A DNA stretch of 64,000 bases from JACMLD01 sp963705285 (lineage in GTDB: Bacteria > Bacteroidota > Bacteroidia > Chitinophagales > Chitinophagaceae): positions 2,170,001 to 2,234,000 of the forward strand of contig OY970066.1 in NCBI GenBank assembly GCA_963705285.1, in the 5' to 3' direction. Shown piece after piece: positions 27,835-35,842 of the stretch. Below the pieces are notes generated by a model. That model was not told the origin of the DNA. It did no database searches and saw only the letters and a program-made list of their open reading frames with translations. The position numbers and the translations under genes are program-made. How positions within the stretch are numbered: position 1 is the stretch's first letter; every line of letters begins with the position of its first letter.

Positions 27835-29448
27835 TTAATTCTTGAATCGTTTTACAACGAGCTTTTTTCGAATAGATTGAACTTTCATGATATCTTCGGT
27901 ACAAAGGCCAAGGGTTGAATTGAGTATATGGGAATCATAACCTTCAAGTACATCTTCGATGATCAATTTCTTTTCAAAAGATTGTCTGAATTGATTGAAG
28001 CTTTCATTTGATATTTCCACATAGGGAACTGGCAATTTCTTAAATTCCTGCGGTGTTAGTTCCAGTACTCCACCTCCGTAATATCTTCCATTAAGTTCTG
28101 CAAATGTCAGCGTTAATGAGTTATAAAAAGAATAGACAAGATGGTTAATAACAAACCCATGTCTCATATCAACTTTATAAGCTGTATCAGTTACAAGTAC
28201 AGCCGCATTGTTAACAAGAAATTTGGGATAATGATGGACACGACGAAAGAAAAATCCTTCTGGTGCTACCGCAACATTCGGAATAACGAACCAATTTTTC
28301 CTTTTGGCACATTTATACCCTAATGGAATTTTCTTTTCAATACCTATATTCAAATATTCGGATATAGACTGATAGGAACGTGTTGTTATTTCGTCTGAAA
28401 AACAGAGTACTTTTGAGGGCTTCCCTTCAACCACAAGCTGGTCATATTCCTTTTGTTCGAACACCACGCTGCCATTTACAAAATGGCCTTTTTGGATAAT
28501 AGGTCTGGCATATTTGCCAAGTCTGTAACGTTTTTCGGTTGCCTGGTCAATAATAAAAAAATTATTGGCTGCTGTTACAATGCCTGGTTTTGATTCGCAA
28601 TAATGATTGATATTATTAAGTCTCTTTCCTATATTATTTATAAAAGTTAATTCATCAGATGATACAGTGTGGTGTGTCCATTTTGTATCTGTTGCAGTCA
28701 GGGCTATATTCTGCTTTAGGATAAAATTCGAAGTGAGTAATTGATTTGTATCTGTAATGTGTGTAAAGAACTGCCCCTTTTGCACATGCTTTTTAAATCC
28801 AAATAGCAATATAGTGTCCTGGCCTTTGCATTCAAATAATAAATCATCAAAAGTGAATATTTCCAACCTTTCGAAATTCGCAGATAAATAAGTCCTGAGC
28901 TCCGCAGAAAAATTGACCTGTAATAATTCTGCGGGTAAGACAAAGGCAAGTATTCCATTCTCCGCTAGAAGCTGTGTACACCTTATCAGAAATGTTGGCC
29001 AGATATTTTTTACGGAGGCATCAGAAAGCGAAGCGGCAATGTTTATTTCAGCGCAAACCTTGATTTGTGATTTAATTAGTAAAGACTTCTTTATATAGGG
29101 TGGATTTCCGGCAATTAGTGAGTATTTGCTTTTTTTCTCTTTTTGATACTCAAGGAAATCCATATTTGTGAACGAAAATCGGGTATGGTGATTATTACTT
29201 GCAAAAGCACTCTCCTTTGCTTTTTCCAATGCCTGATTTGTTTTTTCAATAGCATCAAAAGAAAAATGTATGATATTATCGGGGAAAATAGTTTGATTGT
29301 AAGCTCTGATAAAACTGCCATCGCCGACACTGGGTTCCAGAATTCGAATGCTATCGGCTTCTATAAAATAGCCGGACACGTAGGACATTATAAATTCGGC
29401 CAGATAACTAGGTGTATAATACGAGCCTGTATGTTTTTGTTTATTCAA
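27835..29448 (-). CDS. TaqI/Eco57I-type N6-adenine DNA methyltransferase
   Basis: This 537-residue protein has the gamma-class adenine methyltransferase motifs in order: motif X (TGSYYTP, 7-13), motif I (ILEPSVGDGSF, 36-46) and the catalytic motif IV NPPY (115-118 in AGNPPYIKK). The C-terminal half (about 270-520) resembles the TaqI-like target-recognition domain (GRYYGGGVLELTPQEFKKLP). It is the last gene of a four-gene operon; its ATG overlaps the HNH stop by 4 nt. It lacks a fused nuclease domain of the Eco57I kind. It probably protects host DNA from the operon's HNH nuclease or marks self DNA. Confidence 0.88.
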   Translation of the reverse strand: MNKQKHTGSYYTPSYLAEFIMSYVSGYFIEADSIRILEPSVGDGSFIRAYNQTIFPDNIIHFSFDAIEKTNQALEKAKESAFASNNHHTRFSFTNMDFLEYQKEKKSKYSLIAGNPPYIKKSLLIKSQIKVCAEINIAASLSDASVKNIWPTFLIRCTQLLAENGILAFVLPAELLQVNFSAELRTYLSANFERLEIFTFDDLLFECKGQDTILLFGFKKHVQKGQFFTHITDTNQLLTSNFILKQNIALTATDTKWTHHTVSSDELTFINNIGKRLNNINHYCESKPGIVTAANNFFIIDQATEKRYRLGKYARPIIQKGHFVNGSVVFEQKEYDQLVVEGKPSKVLCFSDEITTRSYQSISEYLNIGIEKKIPLGYKCAKRKNWFVIPNVAVAPEGFFFRRVHHYPKFLVNNAAVLVTDTAYKVDMRHGFVINHLVYSFYNSLTLTFAELNGRYYGGGVLELTPQEFKKLPVPYVEISNESFNQFRQSFEKKLIIEDVLEGYDSHILNSTLGLCTEDIMKVQSIRKKLVVKRFKN

Positions 29449-30062
29449 GGCTTTCTAATTTCGGCAAGTTTATATGGACTAATGGTTTCTCTTGCTGCCA
29501 AATGATTTCTTACATCACTAACTACAGTAAATATTTTTTTTATCAATTCTTTATCTTGCACTTTAGATGCGAGTGTTGTTACTTCGTTAAAGAGTTTAAC
29601 TTCTTTGTTTGATAATTTATATTCCCTTCTTTCATGCATAAGCTGCGGCCTATTTAAATACATTCTGTGTATCACATAGTTTGCGGATACGCAATTCCCG
29701 TCAATGGTAAAAGTTGTATCATCGACACTAAGAATTTTATCGTAGTCGGTTAAACTAGGGTCTGGGTAACTAGCCACTTTCAAATCGGGATCTGCAGGCC
29801 AATCATCGTTTTTAAACCGGTTGCAGACGGGGCAAGTGAGGAAAAGATTGGCAATATCATTTTCGAGTTTTTTAAATGCAGCTATTGATTTAGGTCTGAA
29901 ATGTTCAACATGAAAATTGTCAAGGCCACCCCAATGGTTAACATGGATAGCGCAATAAACACATTGTTGATAGCATTCTTCCGCAATTTGCTCTTTCCAG
30001 TCAGAATAAGTTCCCGTTACAGGTTGCTTTACGCCATTTTTATTTACAAGCTTGTATGTCAT
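29445..30062 (-). CDS. HNH endonuclease of the kinase-linked operon
   Basis: This 205-residue protein has a zinc-ribbon HNH domain near the N-terminus: CVYC (34-37), HVEHFRPK (51-58) and CPVCN (77-81). The HFRPK form is shared with the HNH proteins of retron/Septu-type systems. The C-terminal 100 residues are helical without known motif. Its start overlaps the receiver gene by 4 nt and its stop overlaps the methyltransferase by 4 nt. The three are therefore translationally coupled. It is the likely effector of the system. Confidence 0.82.
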   Translation of the reverse strand: MTYKLVNKNGVKQPVTGTYSDWKEQIAEECYQQCVYCAIHVNHWGGLDNFHVEHFRPKSIAAFKKLENDIANLFLTCPVCNRFKNDDWPADPDLKVASYPDPSLTDYDKILSVDDTTFTIDGNCVSANYVIHRMYLNRPQLMHERREYKLSNKEVKLFNEVTTLASKVQDKELIKKIFTVVSDVRNHLAARETISPYKLAEIRKP

Positions 30063-30721
30063 TTTTTATCAAGTTTCTGCAATAATTCCTCTTTCAGACT
30101 TTCAAGATCCGCAATGTGTACCTGATATTGATCAAGCCATGCCTTTCTATCGTTAAATCCAGTCGTTGGAAGCTCAAGTTTCACCTGCAATGCTTTTAGC
30201 CGCTCCAATTTTTGTAAATCATCATCTCCTGCAGCAACTGCTTTTGTCAGTTCATTGAATTCGCTTAATTCTTTGGTGTTAGAATCAAGGTATCGTTGCC
30301 CTGATCTTACAATGATTGGAGTATACATCTTGCCGCCATCTTCATCTTCCGTTATTTCTTTCCGGGTCAGAATATATTCAAACTCACTAAATTTAGAATT
30401 TAAATCATCGTCAGGAGCATAAGTAGTAACCATAAAAATCGGAAAATCTTTTAGGCGTTTACGCAGCTCCGTTACCAGCTCATTTCCTTTATAACTAACG
30501 GGTCCGCTTTCTCCATTCGACTGATCGTTCAAACGTTCATCCAGGATCAAAACGCAAATGTCATTGGATTCGATAAAATCAAAGTACGATTCTACCTGCT
30601 GGAAAGGGAATTGCGTAATAGTGGTAAAATTACTTTTGAAAATTTTCAAGTAATGATCAAGCGTTTTTTTCAGTGTACTGCTTTGATCGGCATTGTCATC
30701 AATAATAGCAATCTGAGGCAT
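30059..30721 (-). CDS. CheY-like receiver protein with C-terminal helical tail
   Basis: In this 220-residue protein the first 125 residues fit a response-regulator receiver: acidic pocket D8-D9 (AIIDDN), phospho-acceptor D61 (LILDERL), switch threonine in MVTT (99-100) and a lysine at 121. There is no DNA-binding output domain. Instead a charged helical tail (about 150-220) probably mediates protein contacts. The gene lies 1 nt behind the kinase gene and overlaps the HNH gene. It could relay a phosphoryl signal from the kinase to the nuclease. That role is inferred from order and domains. Confidence 0.8.
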   Translation of the reverse strand: MPQIAIIDDNADQSSTLKKTLDHYLKIFKSNFTTITQFPFQQVESYFDFIESNDICVLILDERLNDQSNGESGPVSYKGNELVTELRKRLKDFPIFMVTTYAPDDDLNSKFSEFEYILTRKEITEDEDGGKMYTPIIVRSGQRYLDSNTKELSEFNELTKAVAAGDDDLQKLERLKALQVKLELPTTGFNDRKAWLDQYQVHIADLESLKEELLQKLDKK

Positions 30722-30722
30722 T

Positions 30723-33059
30723 TTAATCTACTTTTGGTAACCAAATTTTAAATCTTGCTCCTTTTAATACAGGATCTTTGTCAACAATGACTTCCCCTTT
30801 TAATTCTTCAGTAATTGATTTCACAATGGTCAGACCAAGCCCAGTTCCCACGCTTTTGCTTGCATTTGCCCCAACAGTTTTTGTTGAAAACAATGGTTCG
30901 AAAATCCGGTGTTCAAATTCTTTTGCAATTCCAGGACCGGTATCTGCGATTGAAAAATAAAACCCATCTATTTCTCCCAATGATTCTTTTTCTACTGAAA
31001 CCGATATGATCCGCTCGCCCGGTTTAAGTAGGGTCGCAGTATATGAATTGGTGAGTAAATTGACCAGAATGGATTCAATATCCATCGGATAAGTAGTTTG
31101 ATAAAAATTTTCACCTTCAACATTGATTCTGATGGAAGAGGCTTCAAAAGCCGGCAACAATTCTTTTATAACTGTTCTTATTGTTTTGATGACTTGTATT
31201 TTTCTTCTGCTGCGTTTTTCCCGTTGAACTCTGGTAAGTGCATAAGCGCCCCATGCGGCAACTTTCTTTGAATGCTTCAATGCCTTTTCTAATTCTTCCA
31301 AGGCGCTTGCAATGTTGGGGGGCTCTTCGGTGAGCAAAAGCTTTGCAGTTGTAACAGATCCTTTAAACTGTGATATTGAGCTTTCGGTCTCATGCCCGAA
31401 TACAGCAGAAGAGATACCCATAGTGGCTAAACCACTAAGGACGCGCTGCCAGTTTAATAGTTCATTAATTGTGTCACTAACTTCCTCCGAAATGTTTTCA
31501 ACCGTTGAAATGGTTTTCATAATTGGCTTAAGAAAATTCGTCGGTTTTGTTTTATCGCCTTTTTTTTCTATTTCATCCTTGATATTAGTCAAATCGATGG
31601 CAACGTCATTTAGTTGTGATCGTATTTTTATAGCTTCCTGGTGAGCAGAAGTCGCTTCCTTTTTCTTTTTTACTTTTTCAATTTCCGGATTTATTTTGAC
31701 GCGATAAGTTTCCAGTAACAATACAGCTCCTTTAACTATTGCTTTTAACTCTGAAAATTCAGGGGATTCTACCAAACCTTCTCTGGCTGCACTGTCTATT
31801 AATTTTGGATTGTTATCCCTTGCAATAAAAACTGCTCCTACTAATTGATTGGGGTTAACTGTATAATCATTGCCACGTCCAATACCTGCTGGATTTCGCA
31901 GCTTCCGTTCTCCCAATTCCAGCCAATCGTATCCAAATTGTGAACTAGGAAACCCGTACGGCTTAATAGCAAAATTATCCCGGTATATTTTAATACCAGC
32001 ATTGTTATCAAGAAAGCTACGCAAATCAGATAATTTTAATTTTGTTCCTGAAATAGAAGCGGCTTCTCTTAAAAAAAATAATAGTTTGATAGTTATTGGC
32101 CCCAATGACAAATCAATCGATACTTCTTCATTAATTTCACGGCTGGATATTTGGGAAAGTAAAGTTTGCCATTGAATCAGTTCAGTCGTTTCTTTTTCAG
32201 AATACTTATCTTTTACAGTATAAATAATATCGGATCCCTTACCGTCATAAATTGCAGTTAGCTCAATCTCTGCTGCTTTATAAAAATCTGCTTTTACAAT
32301 ACCTGAAAACACCTGGGCTACATCATTTTCGAATCGCACTTTAAAATCTTCTACTTCTTTCCACGGCGGTGTTAAAGAAGACAATTCAAAATATAGATTT
32401 TCAACATTGCGAGTGGACCAGGACTGGCGAAGTCCTGTAATTTTTATTTCCGTTCCTGAATTACTTTCTTTACCCTCTCGTAATGGCAGGCAGATAGTTG
32501 TGGGATTTGTCAATTCTATATCGATATCAAATATGTCCTTGCTATCAACGTCGAAATCGTTCCAATTTACTTTCAACCCGATTATACCATCTTCTTCCGA
32601 TTTAGTTTTTAATTCAAGCATTGCACCTAACCGATCAGTTGAAATACGTCCAATCCCTTTCTCACCTGTTTTACGCCTACCAAGCCCGCTGAGTTTTGAT
32701 TGCCTTTTGCTTGAAAACCCGATCCGTAGCCAGCTATTTAGTAACTGGTTTCTGTTCATTCCAAAACCATTGTCTGCAACACGTATTAAATCCTTGCCAT
32801 TTTTGCAAAACACTTCTACCTCGACACTATGGGCGTCCGCATCATAACTATTCTTTACCAATTCAATAAGCGCAGTAGTATGATCTTTAATACTGTCCCG
32901 GCCAAGGTGAATTAGGGTCTTTGCATCCATGGAAAACCGTTGGAATTTAGTGTCCAGTTTGGACAGTTCATTTGACAATTTCAGGATGGAACGATAATCA
33001 GGATCTTTAGCCTGTAGTAATTCAATAAGCTGTTTTTGCAATTTTTCAGCCGCGTGCAT
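30723..33059 (-). CDS. Double-GHKL ATPase / histidine-kinase-like sensor
   Basis: This 778-residue soluble protein has two GHKL ATPase domains. The N-terminal one is Hsp90/MORC-like: N-box ELVKNSYDAD (66-75), DNGFGM (96-101) and GEKGIGR (132-138), followed by an S5-like region. A coiled coil (about 456-500) leads to a DHp-like helix pair with a candidate phospho-histidine H556 (SAVFGHETES). The C-terminal kinase domain has NLLTNSYTAT (667-676), DTGPGI (706-711) and GTGLGL (738-743). No membrane segment is present, so it probably senses something in the cytoplasm. It heads the four-gene operon. Confidence 0.85.
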   Translation of the reverse strand: MHAAEKLQKQLIELLQAKDPDYRSILKLSNELSKLDTKFQRFSMDAKTLIHLGRDSIKDHTTALIELVKNSYDADAHSVEVEVFCKNGKDLIRVADNGFGMNRNQLLNSWLRIGFSSKRQSKLSGLGRRKTGEKGIGRISTDRLGAMLELKTKSEEDGIIGLKVNWNDFDVDSKDIFDIDIELTNPTTICLPLREGKESNSGTEIKITGLRQSWSTRNVENLYFELSSLTPPWKEVEDFKVRFENDVAQVFSGIVKADFYKAAEIELTAIYDGKGSDIIYTVKDKYSEKETTELIQWQTLLSQISSREINEEVSIDLSLGPITIKLLFFLREAASISGTKLKLSDLRSFLDNNAGIKIYRDNFAIKPYGFPSSQFGYDWLELGERKLRNPAGIGRGNDYTVNPNQLVGAVFIARDNNPKLIDSAAREGLVESPEFSELKAIVKGAVLLLETYRVKINPEIEKVKKKKEATSAHQEAIKIRSQLNDVAIDLTNIKDEIEKKGDKTKPTNFLKPIMKTISTVENISEEVSDTINELLNWQRVLSGLATMGISSAVFGHETESSISQFKGSVTTAKLLLTEEPPNIASALEELEKALKHSKKVAAWGAYALTRVQREKRSRRKIQVIKTIRTVIKELLPAFEASSIRINVEGENFYQTTYPMDIESILVNLLTNSYTATLLKPGERIISVSVEKESLGEIDGFYFSIADTGPGIAKEFEHRIFEPLFSTKTVGANASKSVGTGLGLTIVKSITEELKGEVIVDKDPVLKGARFKIWLPKVD

Positions 33060-33237
33060 TTAGTAAAAAGTTTTGATACAGGTTAACTATCAGCGATTTA
33101 CGGCAAGATATGAATTAAATACCAAGCAATACGCTTGTGTGGTCTAAAGTTAAGACACCGGACAAAAGATTCTTGTATGAATTGCATGTAAATATGCTGT
33201 AAATTAATAACGATAGCGAATAATTGGTATCATATAT

Positions 33238-33543
33238 TCAAACGCCCTTCAAATTCACCAAAATCCCTAACGAGTGATCATAACTCGCCACGTATCTGAT
33301 ATACTTATATTCATGCAACTGCTGGAAACTGCGGTGATAGGTCGCAGCCCCAGCCAGTTTACAAAGCGGCTTCACCTCATGGCTGAATAAATAAAGGGGC
33401 GCGGCACGATTTCTTTCATACCAAATAGAAAGGAGCGCCATATAGAGCGTGATATGAGATAGCCCGATGCGCCAATCGGCGCGGGCCTTTTGCATAAATG
33501 AATAAAATAATACGGCTAGTTCTTTCTCTGTCATCCTCTCCAT
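33238..33543 (-). CDS. Small mobile-element-associated protein, possible winged helix
   Basis: The ATG at 33543 is preferred because GAAAGAAAGGTGATT stands directly before it; the product has 101 residues (MERMTEKELAVLFYSF ...). The pattern of a tryptophan-containing N-terminal helix pair, then TYHRSFQQLHEYKYIRYV, suggests a winged-helix DNA-binding fold. I have seen the general type beside integrases of Bacteroidota, but no function is known to me. It lies between the defence operon and the recombinase remnant. Confidence 0.55.
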   Translation of the reverse strand: MERMTEKELAVLFYSFMQKARADWRIGLSHITLYMALLSIWYERNRAAPLYLFSHEVKPLCKLAGAATYHRSFQQLHEYKYIRYVASYDHSLGILVNLKGV

Positions 33544-33869
33544 AATCACCTTTCTTTCTTCACAATTAAAAATCAATGCCCGATTCCATCCCCCGCTTGC
33601 GTTGTTTTATTTCAACGTGTTATTGATTAAGAGATACCGTCTGGAAAACCTAAACTAATTGACCCCGCTTGCCCGTGGTAACTGAACGGAAAAAATCCGG
33701 TTGAATTGACCCCTTTCGGCCATACGAAAATATGATTAATTCTTGGTGGCGTAGGCGGGTGGCTCAGCATGGGTTTTCCAGATAGGTTACAGCCAACAAT
33801 TTAATTAGAACTTTGCCATTGTTGCAGACTTTCTTTGTGCAGATTTTAATTTGTCGCAACAAACTACTT

Positions 33870-34072
33870 AAGGTAGCCAAACCTGCTACCGGCTAGATGT
33901 CCCATTGTAATACAATGGTGATATTGCCAACCGCTCCAGAGTCGGGTTGCCTTGATTTCAAATTAATAACTGTATCGAAAAATCGCGCCCCCGACTCTGG
34001 AGGAAGAGCGTAGAATTTCCGTTCGTGGTACAATGGGACATCTAGCAGGTAGCGGACGAAGCAGGCTGCCTT
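33870..34072. repeat. 203-bp imperfect palindromic element (MITE-like)
   Basis: The left end carries CTAGATGTCCCATTGTA and the right end its exact complement, TACAATGGGACATCTAG. Outside these the arms continue with less perfect pairing (AAGGTAGCC.. / ..GGCTGCCTT). Inside are CTCCAGAGTCGGG / CCCGACTCTGGAG and a small CCATTGTA-A-TACAATGG hairpin. No protein is encoded. It may be a miniature transposable element or an unprocessed structured RNA. Confidence 0.75.
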
Positions 34073-34674
34073 ACCTCAGTCCTTTTTCTTTGGTTAGCAT
34101 TAAGAAATATAATTGAAAATATTTAGATAACGGGTTTTACTAACGAAAGAGAAGAGAGAAAAATAGCAATAAGCCAATTTTTAACCGGGAGAGCCAATCA
34201 AAAATATTATTACTATCACTGCAATGCAAAATGTGGTGTGAGGTTTAAAGCCGCGGAAGCAAATCGCTTGTTTTCTTCATCGCTGAAAAAGTTGCTGCCA
34301 AAGCCTGGTATGAGTGAAGTTTTTAAGCTGGTGCTGGAACAAGAATTACGGGCAAAATCAAGAGGTCAAAAAGAGGAAAGTAAAAAGGTGCAGGCCGATT
34401 TACAAAAAGCTAATACAGAGCTTGCAAATGCGCGCAGGTTATTGTTAACAGGTGAAATCGAGCCTTCAGAATACAAAACTATTAAGGCGAATATGAAAAA
34501 AAGATGGAGAGACTAGACTGGACAATTTTCGAACTTTCCAGGCAGTCGGAAAATATTGATGATTTGCTTAAAAAGGCCGTCCAGTCGCTATCTCAGATGG
34601 ATCAGCTTTATGAAAATTCAGACAACGAAGTGAAAAGACAGATAATTGGTTCGATATTTCCCGAAAAAATGGTC

Positions 34675-34807
34675 TTTGACGGCCAATCTTATCGAACCAC
34701 AAGAGTCAATGAAGCTGTTCGCCTGATATGGGCCATGGGAGAGGGTTTCAGCGAAAATAAAAATGGACAAACCGACCAAAAAATCGATTTGTCCAGTTTG
34801 GTTACCC
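34675..34807 (+). repeat. Right copy of 133-bp direct repeat bounding the island
   Basis: Partner of 17897-18029. It lies in the recombinase 3' end and reaches 6 bases into the tRNA-Gln gene. Confidence 0.9.
34765..34794 (-). terminator. Terminator of tRNA-Gln(CTG), inside the recombinase 3' end
   Basis: GGACAAACCGA and TCGATTTGTCC form an 11-bp stem with one G-T/A-C deviation. On the minus strand it follows the tRNA and leads into a T-run. The same hairpin recurs at 17987-18016 and, more diverged, at 6490-6528. Confidence 0.7.
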
Positions 34808-34872
34808 GACCTGGATTCGAACCAAGACAAGCAGAACCAGAATCTGCGGTACTACCGTTATACTATCGGGCA
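34802..34872 (-). tRNA. tRNA-Gln (anticodon CTG)
   Basis: The 71-nt minus-strand gene folds with acceptor TGCCCGA / TCGGGTA, discriminator A, anticodon CTG in GATTCTGGT, and T-loop TTCGAAT. The 3' CCA is not encoded. It is the apparent integration target of the recombinase element. Confidence 0.93.
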
Positions 34873-34892
34873 ATAATGATACAAAACTAACA

Positions 34893-34922
34893 AAAAAGCT
34901 GAAGTAGCAACCTCAGCTTTTT
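34893..34922 (-). terminator. Hairpin between the two tRNA-Gln genes
   Basis: AAAAAGCTGA and TCAGCTTTTT form a 10-bp stem with a short loop. It probably terminates or marks processing of the upstream tRNA-Gln(TTG). Confidence 0.75.
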
Positions 34923-34923
34923 G

Positions 34924-34994
34924 TTGGCCTACCAGGATTCGAACCTAGACAAACTGAACCAAAATCAGTTGTACTACCATTATACTATAGGCCA
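34924..34994 (-). tRNA. tRNA-Gln (anticodon TTG)
   Basis: The 71-nt gene has acceptor TGGCCTA / TAGGCCA, anticodon TTG in GATTTTGGT, and T-loop TTCGAAT. It is the first of a tandem tRNA-Gln pair. Confidence 0.95.
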
Positions 34995-35046
34995 TCCTAA
35001 AATGGAGTGCAAAAATAAGGTTTGAGTGCTTTGCTTCCAAAAGGTT

Positions 35047-35192
35047 TTAGCTGTTAGCTATTAGCTATTAGCTTCTAGCTTAGCCATTAGCTGTTAGCTA
35101 TTAGCTTTTAGCCCTTTACAGAGCAGCCAGACCTTTAGCTATTAGCTGTTAGCTTTAGCTTGGCTATTAGCTGTTAGCTACAAGCTGTTAAT
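35047..35192. repeat. Heptad array TTAGCTA/TTAGCTG, forward orientation
   Basis: About twenty units of TTAGCTA, TTAGCTG and variants fill the gap before the four-helix-bundle gene. A short forward block of the same words sits at 35649-35681 and an inverted block at 35810-35842, so the small gene is enclosed by inverted arms. Confidence 0.9.
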
Positions 35193-35278
35193 CCTTTACG
35201 CCGAGGAAACGGTCCAAGCCTCCAAAATCGTTCGCACGTCATCCAATGTAGCGCTGCAAGTGCCCTGAGTGACACCCG

Positions 35279-35644
35279 CTAACGGTTAGCAGTTGCTTTC
35301 AGGGTTTTGCCGAATGCAGTAAGCATTTTTTCCTCTTCCGCCAGTTGATGTAGCAATTCCACCACCAAATCCCTGCTGCCATAATTGAGCTCTTTTGCTA
35401 TTAGTAATTGTGTTTCAAGTTCAAAACAGGAACCAAGTGAGATTTGGATAAAATGCAGGTAATCTTTACTGCTATTTCTGCCACTGCCTTCTGCAATATT
35501 TGATGGTATAGATACTGCAGCACGGTTCATTTGCGACACCAAACCAAACCGTTCATTAGAAGGAAAATCTTTGGTTAGTTGATAGCTTATAGTTGCTATT
35601 TCAATTCCTTTTTGCCAGATTTTTAACTGTTTGAAATTACGCAT
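35279..35644 (-). CDS. Four-helix-bundle protein (S23/IVP family, TIGR02436-like)
   Basis: This 121-residue protein opens with MRNFKQLKIWQKGIEIA. It carries RFGLVSQMNRAAVSIPSNIA and EGSGRNSSKDYLHFIQISLG, the hallmark of the 23S rRNA intervening-sequence protein family, which is related to the Avd accessory protein of diversity-generating retroelements. Members form pentameric barrels and bind nucleic acid, but most have no known role. The gene sits alone among TTAGCTA heptad arrays on both sides. No reverse transcriptase or rRNA gene is near. Confidence 0.9.
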   Translation of the reverse strand: MRNFKQLKIWQKGIEIATISYQLTKDFPSNERFGLVSQMNRAAVSIPSNIAEGSGRNSSKDYLHFIQISLGSCFELETQLLIAKELNYGSRDLVVELLHQLAEEEKMLTAFGKTLKATANR

Positions 35645-35809
35645 AGAGAAGCTGTTAGCTATTAGCTTTTAGCTATTAGCCATACCGTGGCAAGTTAATT
35701 TACCAAGCTAACAGGACAAGGGTGAAAACCTCTCTTTAAAGCTGTTTTTTAAACACACTTTTTGGTATAAAACACCGAGGCCTAATATTGGCAAGACAAA
35801 AGCACTAAA

Positions 35810-35842
35810 AGCTAACAGCTAATAGCTAATAGCTAACAGCTA
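35810..35842. repeat. Inverted TTAGCTA heptad block touching the cphA stop codon
   Basis: GCTAACAGCTAATAGCTAAT and further units are the reverse complement of the array at 35047-35192. The last unit overlaps the cyanophycin synthetase stop codon. Confidence 0.85.

Larger units (their letters stand above)
34150..34890 (+). pseudogene. C-terminal half of a large serine recombinase, frameshifted
   Basis: The zinc-ribbon part reads FLTGRANQKYYYYHC then NAKCGVRFKAAEANRLFSSS. A coiled coil (KKVQADLQKANTELANARRL) and the C-terminal tail (SENIDDLLKKAVQSLSQMDQ ... TTRVNEAVRLIWAMGEGF) follow. The catalytic serine domain is absent, cut off near the palindromic element. Within the A7 run near 34498-34504 one base is missing, shifting the frame. 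The reading frame's end runs through the tRNA-Gln gene on the other strand, as expected for integration at a tRNA 3' end. Confidence 0.85.

Noticed and set aside
27835..29448. A fused type IIG restriction-methylase
   Set aside because: No nuclease domain is fused to the methyltransferase, and its length is that of a TaqI-like enzyme; the nuclease is the separate HNH gene.
35047..35192. TTAGCTA array as a CRISPR
   Set aside because: The units are contiguous 7-mers with no unique spacers. No cas genes are present in the window.
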